Below, in pieces: positions 1 to 8,452 of a DNA stretch of 22,021 nt (position 1 is its first letter; each line of letters begins with the position of its first letter). The notes under the pieces were generated by a model. That model did not search any database. It had not been told where the DNA came from and saw only the letters and a program-made list of their open reading frames with translations. The position numbers and the translations under genes were made by a program. Source of the stretch: Ettlia oleoabundans. Lineage: Eukaryota > Chlorophyta > Chlorophyceae > Chlamydomonadales. The stretch lies in NCBI GenBank assembly GCA_019693395.1, contig JAAMXP010000450.1, positions 5,042 through 27,062 on the forward strand, in the 5' to 3' direction.

Positions 1-44
1 CCCCCCCCCCCCCCCCCCCTCCTGCACACCAACCCCACAAGCAC

Positions 45-1784
45 CTGTGGGCGTCTTCACGTCCACAACCGTCCCCTTCTTCAGGTACAGCTTGCCGCCC
101 TGCACCCGCTTGTCAATGATCTTCACACTGCAGAGGAAGTAAGGACGACAATGGCTCCCTGTAGGTGCGGCAGCAGCAGCAAGCCACAGCAACTAGCACA
201 ACAAGCAACAAGCGACAAGCAACAAGCAACCAGCAACAAGCGACAAGCAAGCAGCAGCCCCACCGTATGTTTGGCAGCAGCCAGGGCCGCTCCTCAGCCT
301 CAATCCGCTGCTGCTGCTGCTGCTGCTGCGAGTCGTCTCGCTGCCGCTTGCCGCCGCCCCCGCCCCCGCCGCGTTGCTCCCTGTCACCGCTGCCGTTGGC
401 GGCTGCAGGAAGCGACAGGTGGGAACAACAACAGCAAGACCAGCAGGCACTAATGACAAGGGAGGTGCGGGCTTTAAACCTGAAAGGAGAAGGGTGCGAT
501 TTTTTTGGGCTCTGGGGCCAAGTCAAGTAGCAGGGCCAGGGAAAAAAACAGCGGGCCAGGCAGCCCCCCTTGTCACTTGCTGGTGTATCGCAACCGACCT
601 AATGCAGCAGCAGCAGCAACAGCAGCAGCCTGGGGGGTGTAGGAGGGAAGCCCGCCCGCCACCCACCCCGCGTGCTACCTCCGCCGTCGCCGCTGCCAGG
701 GCGCCGCTGCTGTTGCTTTGCCTCCTTCTTCTCATCCTTTTCCCCAAGCTCTTTGCACCGCACGGTAACAAATTCATAGGAAGGAAGCAGCCGCACACGT
801 GCACGCTCTGCAGGAGGCAGGCAGGCGGGGAATAGGCAGATGGGCAGGGGGCAAGGATGAGCGGTATGAACATAAGGGCAGAGCCACGCGCAGTCCAACC
901 CGCGGGGGGGCGGGGCGCATTACGTCCATTGCATTCGCCCCCACCTGAGCGACCCTCTTGCCGGGGCTCCAGGGCCACCACCTCAAAGGGAGAGAGCAAG
1001 GGGCTGGGCGGCGGCGGCAGCAGCAGATCAACAGAGGAAAACAGTGGAAGAACCGTGCGAACAAGGCCTTCAAAGTTTTACACTTGATAGAATTCATTAT
1101 AAACCTGAACCCAAACCCAAACCTATAACTCATTCTAAAACCTAATGTTTATGTAATATTTGTGTATGATGTTGCACCCACCTGAGCGCCCCTCTTGCTG
1201 GGGCTCCAGGGCCACCACCTCACACAGCAGCCCGCTGTGCCGCCCATCCACCACACGCATCACCTGCGGTACAAGGGGGCAGTGCAGGGCGGTACAGGAA
1301 CATATGGGACCGGCAGTACGGAAGTTACGAGGTAGGCACTATGGGGGGGTATGAGGTGGCTGTCACAGGGAGGTGGCAAATTGAAGGATGGTGGACAGCA
1401 TGGGAGGCAGTGCATGGCGGTGCTGTACAACCCATCCACCACATGCCTTATTTAGGTACGATGGTGCAGTACAGGCAGCAACCTGCGGTGCCAAGCAGTG
1501 CTTCCAACTCCTCAAGTCACGCTGAGCAGCAGCAGCACCCCCCCACCTTGCCGGGGTGCACCCCCTCCCGCCGCCGTTCCACCACAGCCCCTTGCCAGCT
1601 TTCACCACCCACCCACTCACCCCACCCCACACACACCATCCTCCCCCACACCAGCACCCACCCACCTTGCCGGGGTGCACCCCCTCTTTCCGCCGCTCCA
1701 CCAATGCCTCATCCACTGGCTTGCTGTTGCGCTGCACGCCCTGGTCATCAACATATACCAAGTCCTTGCGCTCACGGCTCTCGC
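45..1784 (-). CDS. GPKOW: GPKOW/MOS2-type KOW-domain spliceosomal protein (partial, four internal exons)
   Basis: Four exons join in phase on the minus strand: 1784-1666, 1263-1182, 402-264 and 127-45, all with GT-AG introns (402, 779 and 136 bp). The protein reads RKDLVYVDDQGVQRNSKPVD, then a KOW motif (VMRVVDGRHSGLLCEVVALE), a low-complexity linker with seven Gly and seven Gln, then RPWLLPNIRVKIIDK and GGKLYLKKGTVVDV. The last block and its order after the KOW motif match what I know of plant MOS2 and animal GPKOW, nuclear proteins that bind RNA and the DHX16/Prp2 helicase during splicing. The gene continues past position 1 (donor at 44-43, phase 1). The exon at 1784 needs an upstream exon ending in phase 1, which should carry the G-patch; none is recognisable in the 300 bp upstream, where an ankyrin gene begins. 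The family call is strong; the completeness of the locus is not. Partial copies of two exons lie in its introns. Confidence 0.85.
937..985 (-). repeat. Partial copy of GPKOW exon 1263-1182 with its 5' splice site
   Basis: This 49-bp segment matches 1222-1174 at 46 of 49 positions. The match covers the last 41 nt of the real exon (coding EVVALEP...EGRS) and continues 8 nt into the intron, so the CAG/GTGGG donor is preserved. It lies 237 bp downstream of the parent in the gene's own direction, inside the next intron. It has no copied acceptor, though an AG closes the pyrimidine-rich stretch CTCTCCCTTTGAG immediately in front of it. Confidence 0.85.
1422..1446 (-). repeat. Degenerate copy of the 5' half of GPKOW exon 1263-1182
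   Basis: This 25-bp segment matches 1234-1258 at 21 of 25 positions, covering the part of the exon that codes RVVDGRHS. A second short match lies just upstream in gene direction near 1479-1500: the sequence before the parent exon, ending CCGCAG, also appears there. It may be a rearranged older copy of the acceptor and exon start. The match is short, so it could be partly chance. Confidence 0.45.
1530..1584 (-). repeat. Partial copy of GPKOW exon 1784-1666 with its 5' splice site
   Basis: This 55-bp segment matches 1703-1649 at about 49 of 55 positions. It covers the last 38 nt of the exon (coding LVERRKEGVHPGK with changes) plus 17 nt of intron, so the AAG/GTGGG donor is kept. It lies 119 bp downstream of the parent in the direction of transcription. 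Confidence 0.85.
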
Positions 1785-2081
1785 CTGGAGGGGTTTGAAA
1801 TATGAAACATCAGGTGTGTGTGTTTGCTTGTGATTGTAATGTAACGAGGCGTAGTAAGCGTTACTGGGCAACAAGTTTCGCGTGAATGGGTGAGGAGGCA
1901 AAAACTTGCTGTAGGTAAGCGATCAAGGCAGTCAGATTTGTTGTGAGATTAAAATTGTGGCAGGAGGAGGGGTTGGCACAGTTGTGATGCAACAGCTGGT
2001 CACCTGTCACACAATGTTCCTACCTAGCAATTGAAAATTTTGTATTTGTACATCCAAGTTCATATCTTCGAATAGGCAACT
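1785..2081. other. Interval between the GPKOW-like exon and the first ankyrin gene
   Basis: About 300 bp of comparatively AT-rich sequence. I see no coding exon, G-patch motif, tRNA or repeat here. The minus-strand side next to 1784 ends in a usable acceptor (CCCCTCCAG). The stretch therefore looks like the 3' part of a long intron upstream of the GPKOW exon, or the broken edge of that gene. Confidence 0.5.
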
Positions 2082-3190
2082 CTAATGCATTTCTGCCGCT
2101 GCTGCAACACCAGCTGCAACACTCGCCTCCAAGAGCACCGGCAGTGCCCGCCAGATGCGCCGCTGCCACGCCAAGTGCAGCGGCGTGTAGCCGTTCTTGT
2201 CGGGCGTGGTGGCTGCCTCTGGCGCCCTCCACAGCAGCCGCCGCAGCAGCGGCAGGCACGTGCAGGTGCCTCCACCATTGCCTCGAGCCGGCACGCTGCG
2301 AGCGATTTGCTCTACTGCATAGTGCGCCGCCGTGCGGCCCAGGCTGTCGGGTGCCACCACCGCCCCCCGCGGCAGCAGCTGCAGCAGCAGGTAGAGCTGG
2401 TGCTCGTTCTGCTGCTGCATGGCGTGGTGCAGCGGCGACCAGCCCAGCGCGGCACCTAGCGGCAGCTTACCGCTCGCAAGGTCCACCGGCGTTTCGCCAC
2501 GGCTGTCTCTCAGGGAAGCTGCCTCAGGTGCCACCTCCATCAGCAACCCAACTGCCGCAAGGTCTTTTACCAGCACGGCGACGTGCAGCGGTGTCCTGCC
2601 GGTGCTGTCAGCAGCAAGAGCCAAGCTGGGTGCTGTCGCCACCAGCAGCTGCAGAGCGGCGCTAAACTTGCCGCCGGTGGCGGGGTGCAGCAGGGTGCCG
2701 TTGCTGCCTCCTTCACCTGCACCCGGTTGTTTTTTGCGGAGGGTGGGTGAGGGTGTGGGGTTGGGGTGGGTTGTGGGGGGTAAGATGACGAGCACCCACA
2801 ATTGTTAGATGCAAATTTGGTCAGCACCCACATTGCTTAGTACCCACAAGGTGGAAATTGACACTGCCCAGCAGGTAGCAGACAATGCTTAGGACCCATA
2901 ATGCTCAGCAACCACAGGTTGAAACCTAAACATTGCCCAGCAGGCACCAAACACTGCTCACTGCAGCAGGCACAACCGCCAGCGGGCAAGCACGCAGTTG
3001 GGGCTCAACAATCGGCATGGACACACAATAGGCAGGGCCACTTGGTGCGTATCGAACACCGGTACCGATAGCCCGCTCCGCACCCACTGAGTGAGAACTG
3101 TGCGTGCTATATGTAAGCGCTGCATGTAAAACCCACCAGAGAGCTGCGCCAGCTTCTTGCTGCACGCATTGAGCTGCTGCACCACTGCAG
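2082..3190 (-). CDS. Short ankyrin-repeat protein (ANK1), 5' end not found
   Basis: The main exon 2716-2082 encodes about five ankyrin repeats of 33-50 residues with the usual core (GRTPLHVAV, GWSPLHHAM, GRTAAHYAV, GYTPLHLAW), each followed by a helix such as LLLQLLPRGA and a closing D. The repeats are irregular, with insertions of Gly/Cys-rich sequence in the fourth. It ends EASVAAGVAAAAEMH at a TAG (2084-2082). An upstream exon at 3190-3137 (or 3184-3137) encodes AVVQQLNACSKKLAQLS and ends in phase 1 at CTG/GTGGG, exactly the phase the exon at 2716 needs; the 420-bp intron holds a tandem duplication. Ankyrin repeats are protein-binding scaffolds; no partner can be named. Unlike the neighbouring ankyrin gene it lacks the C-terminal cap, so it may be truncated or a pseudogene. 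Confidence 0.7.
2832..2964. repeat. Degenerate tandem duplication, about 66-bp unit, two copies
   Basis: Unit one (2832-2897) and unit two (2898-2964) share the order TGCTTAG or TGCTCAG, CCACA, GAAA, TGCCCAGCAGG, ACA, TGCT, at roughly 70 percent identity. It lies in the intron of the first ankyrin gene next to a G-rich strand (2735-2780, many GGG and GGGG runs) that could form a quadruplex. Confidence 0.6.
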
Positions 3191-5280
3191 CTGGGGGAAG
3201 CCGATGTTACGGGCGGGGGTGTCGGCGGCCTCTGCAACGGAGAGCCTGCAGGTTGGGGAGACCAGAGGGCACCATGTTAACAGCAGGGCAGCGGGTGTCA
3301 GAATTGCTGGTGCTGATGCAGGTGGTGACCTGAAGCCATGTAGTGGTTTACTTGGGGTGGGACGGGACAGGCCAGCAGGCGACTCATTCCAGGACCCCAC
3401 TGAAACCGTGGAAAGCATGCCAGCTGTAACCCTGACCATGCAGTGCACTGCGGCAATTTTCCAGTGAGGGCGCCGTGGCAATTTTACTTCAAAGTTTTAC
3501 CCTGGCCTTGTAGCTGCGTATTGCAGCGTTCCGGCAGCAACCCACTTCACGTCACATCCCAAACGAAGTTTTCCTGGTGGCACTTTCTCCGTATATAGGC
3601 TTTCACAGCACATGACCCGCGAACCTGCCAAGGCGCCACGGGGCAGGACCGGAATCAATGACGCAGGCTCGCGTGGTTCCACACATCCGCCAGCAGGGAT
3701 TTGTCCCACGTGGCATACGAAAGCCAAAACTAGCGGCCTTTGTCTCTGTTTGCGTCGCAATTGTTCAGCAAAAAACTTTGAAGTGTGCACAGTGTGCGCG
3801 GGCCCCGCGGGGCGTGCAGAGGGTGTTTGCCGATGTGCCAGGCCTGCTACACAGGCCAGTCTGCACCGCAGATGTGAAAGGGAGGCGGCAAATAGCGGTC
3901 TGTACTGGCCTGGAGCCTGGGCAGGGTCGCCCTGCCAGTAGCGGCGGCGACCGCCGCCACCCGACACCATGGCTCAGGCCACTTGCCTGCCCTGGGCTGC
4001 CAAGCCACTCTTCCAACTGGAGCATATCACTTTCTGCACTGCCTGCTGCTATTGTTCAAGCCACAAATGTCACAAGATCATGCATGCCTTGCTGGTTGAT
4101 AGAGCAGCGACGGTGGCTGCCCCGCCCGTCGTCCCCGCTCTTCCATTCTGTCGATGAGGGGGAGAGGCTGGATGAGGGCTCTGGAAGACAAACATACATG
4201 ATGAGTGTGTAGACAGTATTTATCATGCCAAACAACTCGACCAAAACAGGCCACGAGCGGCTTGCGCGCATAAGCGGCGGCGGCTGCAGGGCGGTGGGCG
4301 GCACCAGGCGGCCCCGATGGGACCCTCCTGAAACGTTGCTTTGACCTTATTCAATTGATTTTGAGTGTATAAAAAGCCGTAATTAGCGCCGAAACACGGA
4401 AAAAGCTAAGGAGTTGGCAAACCCCACTGGGCATTTCCCGCGATGTTGGCCCCGCGCACCCTGTGCGAGTACCTAAAAGCTTAAATTGATGTACAAGATT
4501 AGAAGGAATGCCGCAATGAGGACGACAAAGCGGCCAGGTCGCGAATCGCCGCCCACATGTAAAATTTCCCGTGGCGCACTACATCGCAATGACTGCAGTG
4601 GGGCGACAGCTGGCACCTACCGGTGAGCACGTCGACGGCAGGCGGCCGATGCAAAGTCGAAGGGCGGCCAAAGAGTGCCCGCGGGGGCTGCGGACCCATC
4701 CGACAACGCTAAAGCCACTAGTTGCTTGCCTCAAAGGTCTGCCGCGTTGCTGCGGGAGAGCCCATCGCTTGATCACTTGGTCTTGAATGATCGGCCTGGC
4801 GCTGCGCACGCCCACACTCGCAAAACTCAACGATGCGGTTATGTAAAGCAGAAGAGGCTACAGCGTGCAGCAAGGACAAGTCTTCAGCAAGGCGCGCTGG
4901 GCGGTGTTCGCGGGTTCTGATACGTCAGGTTTTATAATATGAGTCAACTCCAAGCTGCAGGGTTTGACAGTTGACATTTGGCGCAACGCGGTGCCCAACG
5001 CGGTGGCAACAGGTGGCGGCGCCGGCGCCCTAGTGGGAGCCTGAGGAAGGGCCAGCCTTCCTGGCTGTCGTTGAATGCAAGTTGGTGTGAGCGCGGTCTA
5101 TGCAGCCTCAAACCTTGCGACATCTGCATTAAAACTGTCAAATGACACATGGCAAAGCTTCATTGTTGGACAAAAAAGCAAGAGATCAGACCAATAAACT
5201 CACACAGGCGCCGGACGAGTTCATGGTGACAGGGAACGGCCACAGGTTGGCACCATCTGTGGCAACCAGAAACAACCATT
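3191..5280. other. No recognisable gene between the two ankyrin genes
   Basis: About 2.1 kb without a segment that looks protein-like and has matching splice sites. The longest open frame on the plus strand (3658-4212, 184 codons) has Cys/Arg/Pro-rich composition and no family resemblance, and it overlaps open frames on the opposite strand, as is common in GC-rich algal DNA. A TATAAAAAG motif near 4368 could be a promoter element but has no gene after it that I can see. Further 5' exons of the first ankyrin gene may be hidden here. Confidence 0.5.
4963..5142. repeat. Possible short inverted-repeat element, 10-bp arms
   Basis: TTTGACAGTT at 4963-4972 is repeated in inverse orientation at 5133-5142, enclosing 160 bp. 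No target-site duplication is visible outside the arms and the similarity does not extend inwards, so a miniature transposon is only a weak possibility. Confidence 0.15.
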
Positions 5281-8200
5281 TCAAACAAACAGGTGGCACA
5301 GTACTTGCTGAATGGCTGGCAGAGGCAATGGGCGACCAAAGTCTCGCTGCTTGCGTGCCAGCACCAGTGCCGCCAGCTGCAGCCGCTCTGCATCCGCTGG
5401 CGGCAGGTGCTGCACCAGCTGGCGGGCCTGGGTGGGGGAGTGAGCAACTGCGGCTGGCAGGGCGCGGCCCAGCCCAGGACAGGACAGGGTGAAGGCACAA
5501 GATCCCATTCGGCGTTGCTCAGCGGTGGCCTAAAAATGACAGTCGGCAACCAGCGGCTCTGCGGCAGGTCCTGCCACCGCCAGGTCTGCTAAAACATCCG
5601 CTGCGGCGCCAGCACCCAGCAGGCAGCATGCCTTCTTAGCCAAGATGTCAAAATCTACCCTGTACTCGGATTCTTCTGAAGTATCTTCAGCAGCCCCTCC
5701 ACCATCAATATCCTCGGTAAGGTCCTCAAGGGCTTTCTGTAGCGGTGTCAGCCCCTGACTATCCCTGACGCTGGCTGCATGGGGCGCAGCCTCCAGCAAC
5801 AGCCGCACGCTTCCCACTGTCCCACTGTGGGCTGCAATGTGCAGCGCAGTACTGCCCCAGCTGTCAGCTGCCGATGCTGTGCCAGGTGCTGCCTTCGGCA
5901 ACAGCTGTAGGCCTGCATCACGCCAAAACCCCGCGGCATGGTGCAGCGGCAGCCGGCCGTCATCATCGGCAACCCACACGGCACCGGGGGCTGCAGCAAG
6001 CAGCAGCTGCATTGTTTTTACATTCGACGCTGCAAGATGGAGCGGCGTCCTGCACCAACTGTCCACAGCTGAGGCTGCATCCCGTCCTGCAGCCTGAAGC
6101 AACAATGCAACAGCCCCGGGGTCTGAATGTGCCGCATGTTGCAACGGAGTCATGCCGTCCACGTCGGCGGCTGCCGCTAACCCTCCCTCGGCTTCCAGCA
6201 ACACTTGCACAGCTGCCGTGCCGCCGCGCCTTGCGGCCAAATGCAACGGCGCTTGTCCCGACTGATTGATTATTGCCGCCATGTCAGGGGCCGCCTTGAG
6301 CAGCATTTGAACCATGGTAGTCAACCCCGACTCTGCTGCTATATGCAGCGGCGACTGTCCATGCTCATCAACCACGGCCGCCAAGCGAGGATCCAAATCC
6401 AGCAGCAGCTGTGCCGCTTCTGGCGTCCTTTGAAGCAACGCATAACGCAACGGGGTCCTGCCCATGTTGTCAGCAACGCCTGCAATACCGGGTGCCGCAC
6501 CCAGCAACAGGTGCAGGGAGGCCGGCTTTCCGTGCCAAGCCGCATAGTGCAGGGGCATTTTGTCAGTCTTGTCGACAGCCGTGACTGTAGCTGGTGCTGC
6601 TTGTATCAGCAAGCTCACTGATGCTGGCGGGCCATGTTCCGCCGCACAGTGCAGGGGGATGCACAAGTCGTAAGAAGAAGCCTCCGCAGGGTCGAGCCAC
6701 CCAGTCGCCAGCAGCAGCTCTAGCGCTGCTGTGTCTGGTGCATTGGCTGCACAATGCAGCAGCGGCAACATCCTCCCCATAACTGCCAGGGCAGCTGCCG
6801 GCTGCAGAGCTGCCTCTTTCCCAGGGGGCGGCTGCACCGCACGGAGGAACAATGCCAAGCTATCTTCACCAGCCGCTGCAGCTGCTGCAATCACGGCTTC
6901 CAACAGCAACAGAAAGCGGTCAGCGCTGTCCTGCTTCAGGGCGAGATGGAGCGGCGACCAGCCTTCCTTGTCAGGCGCCAGGGCTGCTCCCGGTGCCGCT
7001 TTCAGTAGATACTCCTGGGCTCTCCAGCAGGTTTGCATGGAGATGCAGTGTGGCTCATAGATGCAGTGAAGCAGATTGCGACCGCAGGCGTCTGCGGCAG
7101 AAGCCAGAGCAGGGGCAGCCGCCAGCAGCAGCTGCAGGGAGGCCAGGAAGTTTTCGCCGCTGGCCGCTACATGCAGCAGCATGCACTGCCCAGGATGCCC
7201 AGAGTGCCGCTCTGCAGAGCAGCGTGGAACAAGGGCCAGCAGGTGAGGTGAGCAGGGCATGACGAGCATGATGAAGCTTGTTTTCCAATACTTTGCGTCA
7301 GGTTTGCAGTGCAAGTACAAGGTTGCTGAACCACAATGTCGCATGGGCAGGATTACTGTGCTCTTGGCATTGCTCAGGACTACCCTGTTGCAGCAGCATG
7401 CACATGCCGCCTACCTCCCGGCAGGACCATAAGTATGCACTCCTGCAGCTGCCAAACAAGATCTCCGAAAATTAACCAGTGTGCTGGACCGTATCGATCA
7501 CGTGTGAAAACCTCCAAGTACGACGATCTGCAGTTTGGCAGAGAAGCAACGAAGGCAGCAGTTTTAGGGAGATTCCATCCATGGCCGACAGCAACGTTGG
7601 TAGGCAGGTATGTCAATGCCGGGGTCTAGTTCCAGGGAGAATGCCCAGATGAAAGAAAGAAAGAATACGCCCTTGGGCGTGGGTTGAGGAAGCCAGCAGA
7701 GAAACGGTCAGGGAGAATGCCCAGATGTAAGTCATCCCAGGGGCATATCATCCCAGGTGCCAATCCCAGGCGTCAACTTCCAGATGCTACTAGCGGTTGC
7801 TGCCTCCAGAGCATACTCCTTGTCAGCACATCAAGCACATGTGCCACTTACCTTGGCGGGCAGTAGGGGCTGTTCAGGCGCAGCTCTTGCAGCGGCTGTC
7901 CCGTATCCAACGCCTCCTTGACTGCACAGCACAGCGCACATAGCAGGAGGGCAACGGTTGGTGTAGCTGGAACAATCCATGCTGCCCAAATGGTTTTAAC
8001 GTAACCTGCATGAAGGTGTTCACCAATGGATGTAACGTAACCTGCATGAAGGTGTTCACCAAATGGATTTAACGTAACCTGCATGAAGGTGTTCACCAAA
8101 CGCCTGGGCAGCGCAGCAGCAGTCCTGGACTCACCCCTGGCTCAGACACAAACCAGCAGGCGGATAGCACTGCGCCCTTCCCAGGCTGGCATGCAACACT

Positions 8201-8452
8201 TGTGGCTGCTCAGTGGCCCAGAAACGGTGGCAATTGGTTGGGGGGATGGTACCCCAGCCGTTTTAGGAATGGCAATGTGCAAGGTTGCGCACATGCCCCG
8301 GTCATGGCATGGCTAGTGCCAGCCCCCACTAGAGGCCAATGAAGACAGCTGGCAGCAGCACTTGCCAGCACATCGCGGATAAGGTTGGCATCCTTGGCTG
8401 ACAGCAAGCCCTTCAGCACGTACTGCCCAGTCGTGCCGTGCGTCCAGTCGAC
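5281..8452 (-). CDS. Large ankyrin-repeat protein (ANK2), multi-exon, 5' end not found, C-terminal frame broken
   Basis: Exons that join in phase: 8452-8366, 8103-8079 (25 nt), 7921-7852, 7527-7415, 7211-5666 and 5529-5281. The four small exons encode an N-terminal region of about 100 residues (VDWTHGTTGQYVLKGLL, AFGEHLHAVKEALDTG, SSYLEVFTRDRYGPAHWLIF) that I cannot assign. The 1546-nt exon carries 13-14 ankyrin repeats of 33-34 residues (for example GQSPLHIAAESG, GQAPLHLAARRG, STALHIAAHSG), the usual scaffold for protein contacts. An acidic stretch (TEDIDGGGAAEDTSEESE) follows. The last exon starts PPLSNAEWDLVPSPCP and later reads GLGRALPAAV and LVQHLPPADAERL, a cap I recall from other chlorophycean ankyrin proteins. 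A 5-bp tandem duplication at 5476-5485 puts these two parts in different frames. The intron 5665-5530 is my proposal; unspliced, the ORF from 7344 stops at 5530. The first exon has a GC donor (8365-8364) or a weak GT donor six bases earlier. Confidence 0.8.
5476..5485 (-). repeat. 5-bp tandem duplication breaking the ANK2 C-terminal frame
   Basis: AGGAC occurs twice in direct succession (5476-5480 and 5481-5485). With one copy, the exon 5529-5281 has one nucleotide plus exactly 81 codons including the TGA at 5283-5281, and PSPCP runs directly into GLGRALP. With two copies the frame changes and a different tail of about 100 residues would be made, ending near 5160. This is either a real inactivating mutation or an assembly error. 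Confidence 0.75.
7633..7727 (-). mobile_element. Extremely short LINE 3' end with perfect target-site duplication
   Basis: CAGGGAGAATGCCCAGATG stands at both 7633-7651 and 7709-7727, a perfect 19-bp direct repeat. Between them are 57 bp (7652-7708) that, on the minus strand, match the last roughly 40 bp of the LINE at 17185-19314 with two or three changes, ending in the ACGCCC..GGGCGT stem-loop and about three TTTC units. This is what target-primed reverse transcription leaves when it stops after a few tens of bases. It sits inside the intron 7851-7528 of the large ankyrin gene, in the same orientation as the gene. Confidence 0.9.
7997..8099 (-). repeat. Triplicated 30-bp unit containing the end of an ANK2 micro-exon and its 5' splice site
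   Basis: Three identical 30-bp copies lie at 7997-8026, 8033-8062 and 8070-8099, separated by 6 and 7 bp; a further fragment precedes the first copy (7986-7996). On the minus strand the copy at 8070-8099 supplies 21 of the 25 nt of exon 8103-8079 plus its CAG/GTTACG donor. The other two copies lie downstream in gene direction, inside the intron, and keep the same donor but no acceptor. Confidence 0.9.

Noticed and set aside
113..526. 137-codon minus-strand open frame as a Cys-rich secreted or membrane protein
   Set aside because: Only 402-264 within it is coding (GPKOW exon); the Cys- and Leu-rich ends are translated intron.
2144..2665. 173-codon plus-strand open frame rich in Ala, Cys and Pro
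   Set aside because: It is the antisense shadow of the ankyrin exon 2716-2082.
3658..4212. 184-codon plus-strand open frame
   Set aside because: No family resemblance, compositional bias, overlapping open frames on the other strand and no splice or promoter support; kept only as a note in the interval entry.
7997..8099. CRISPR-like array of three identical 30-bp repeats
   Set aside because: Spacers are only 6 and 7 bp and are themselves similar, the DNA is eukaryotic, and the unit is explained by duplication of an exon end with its splice site.
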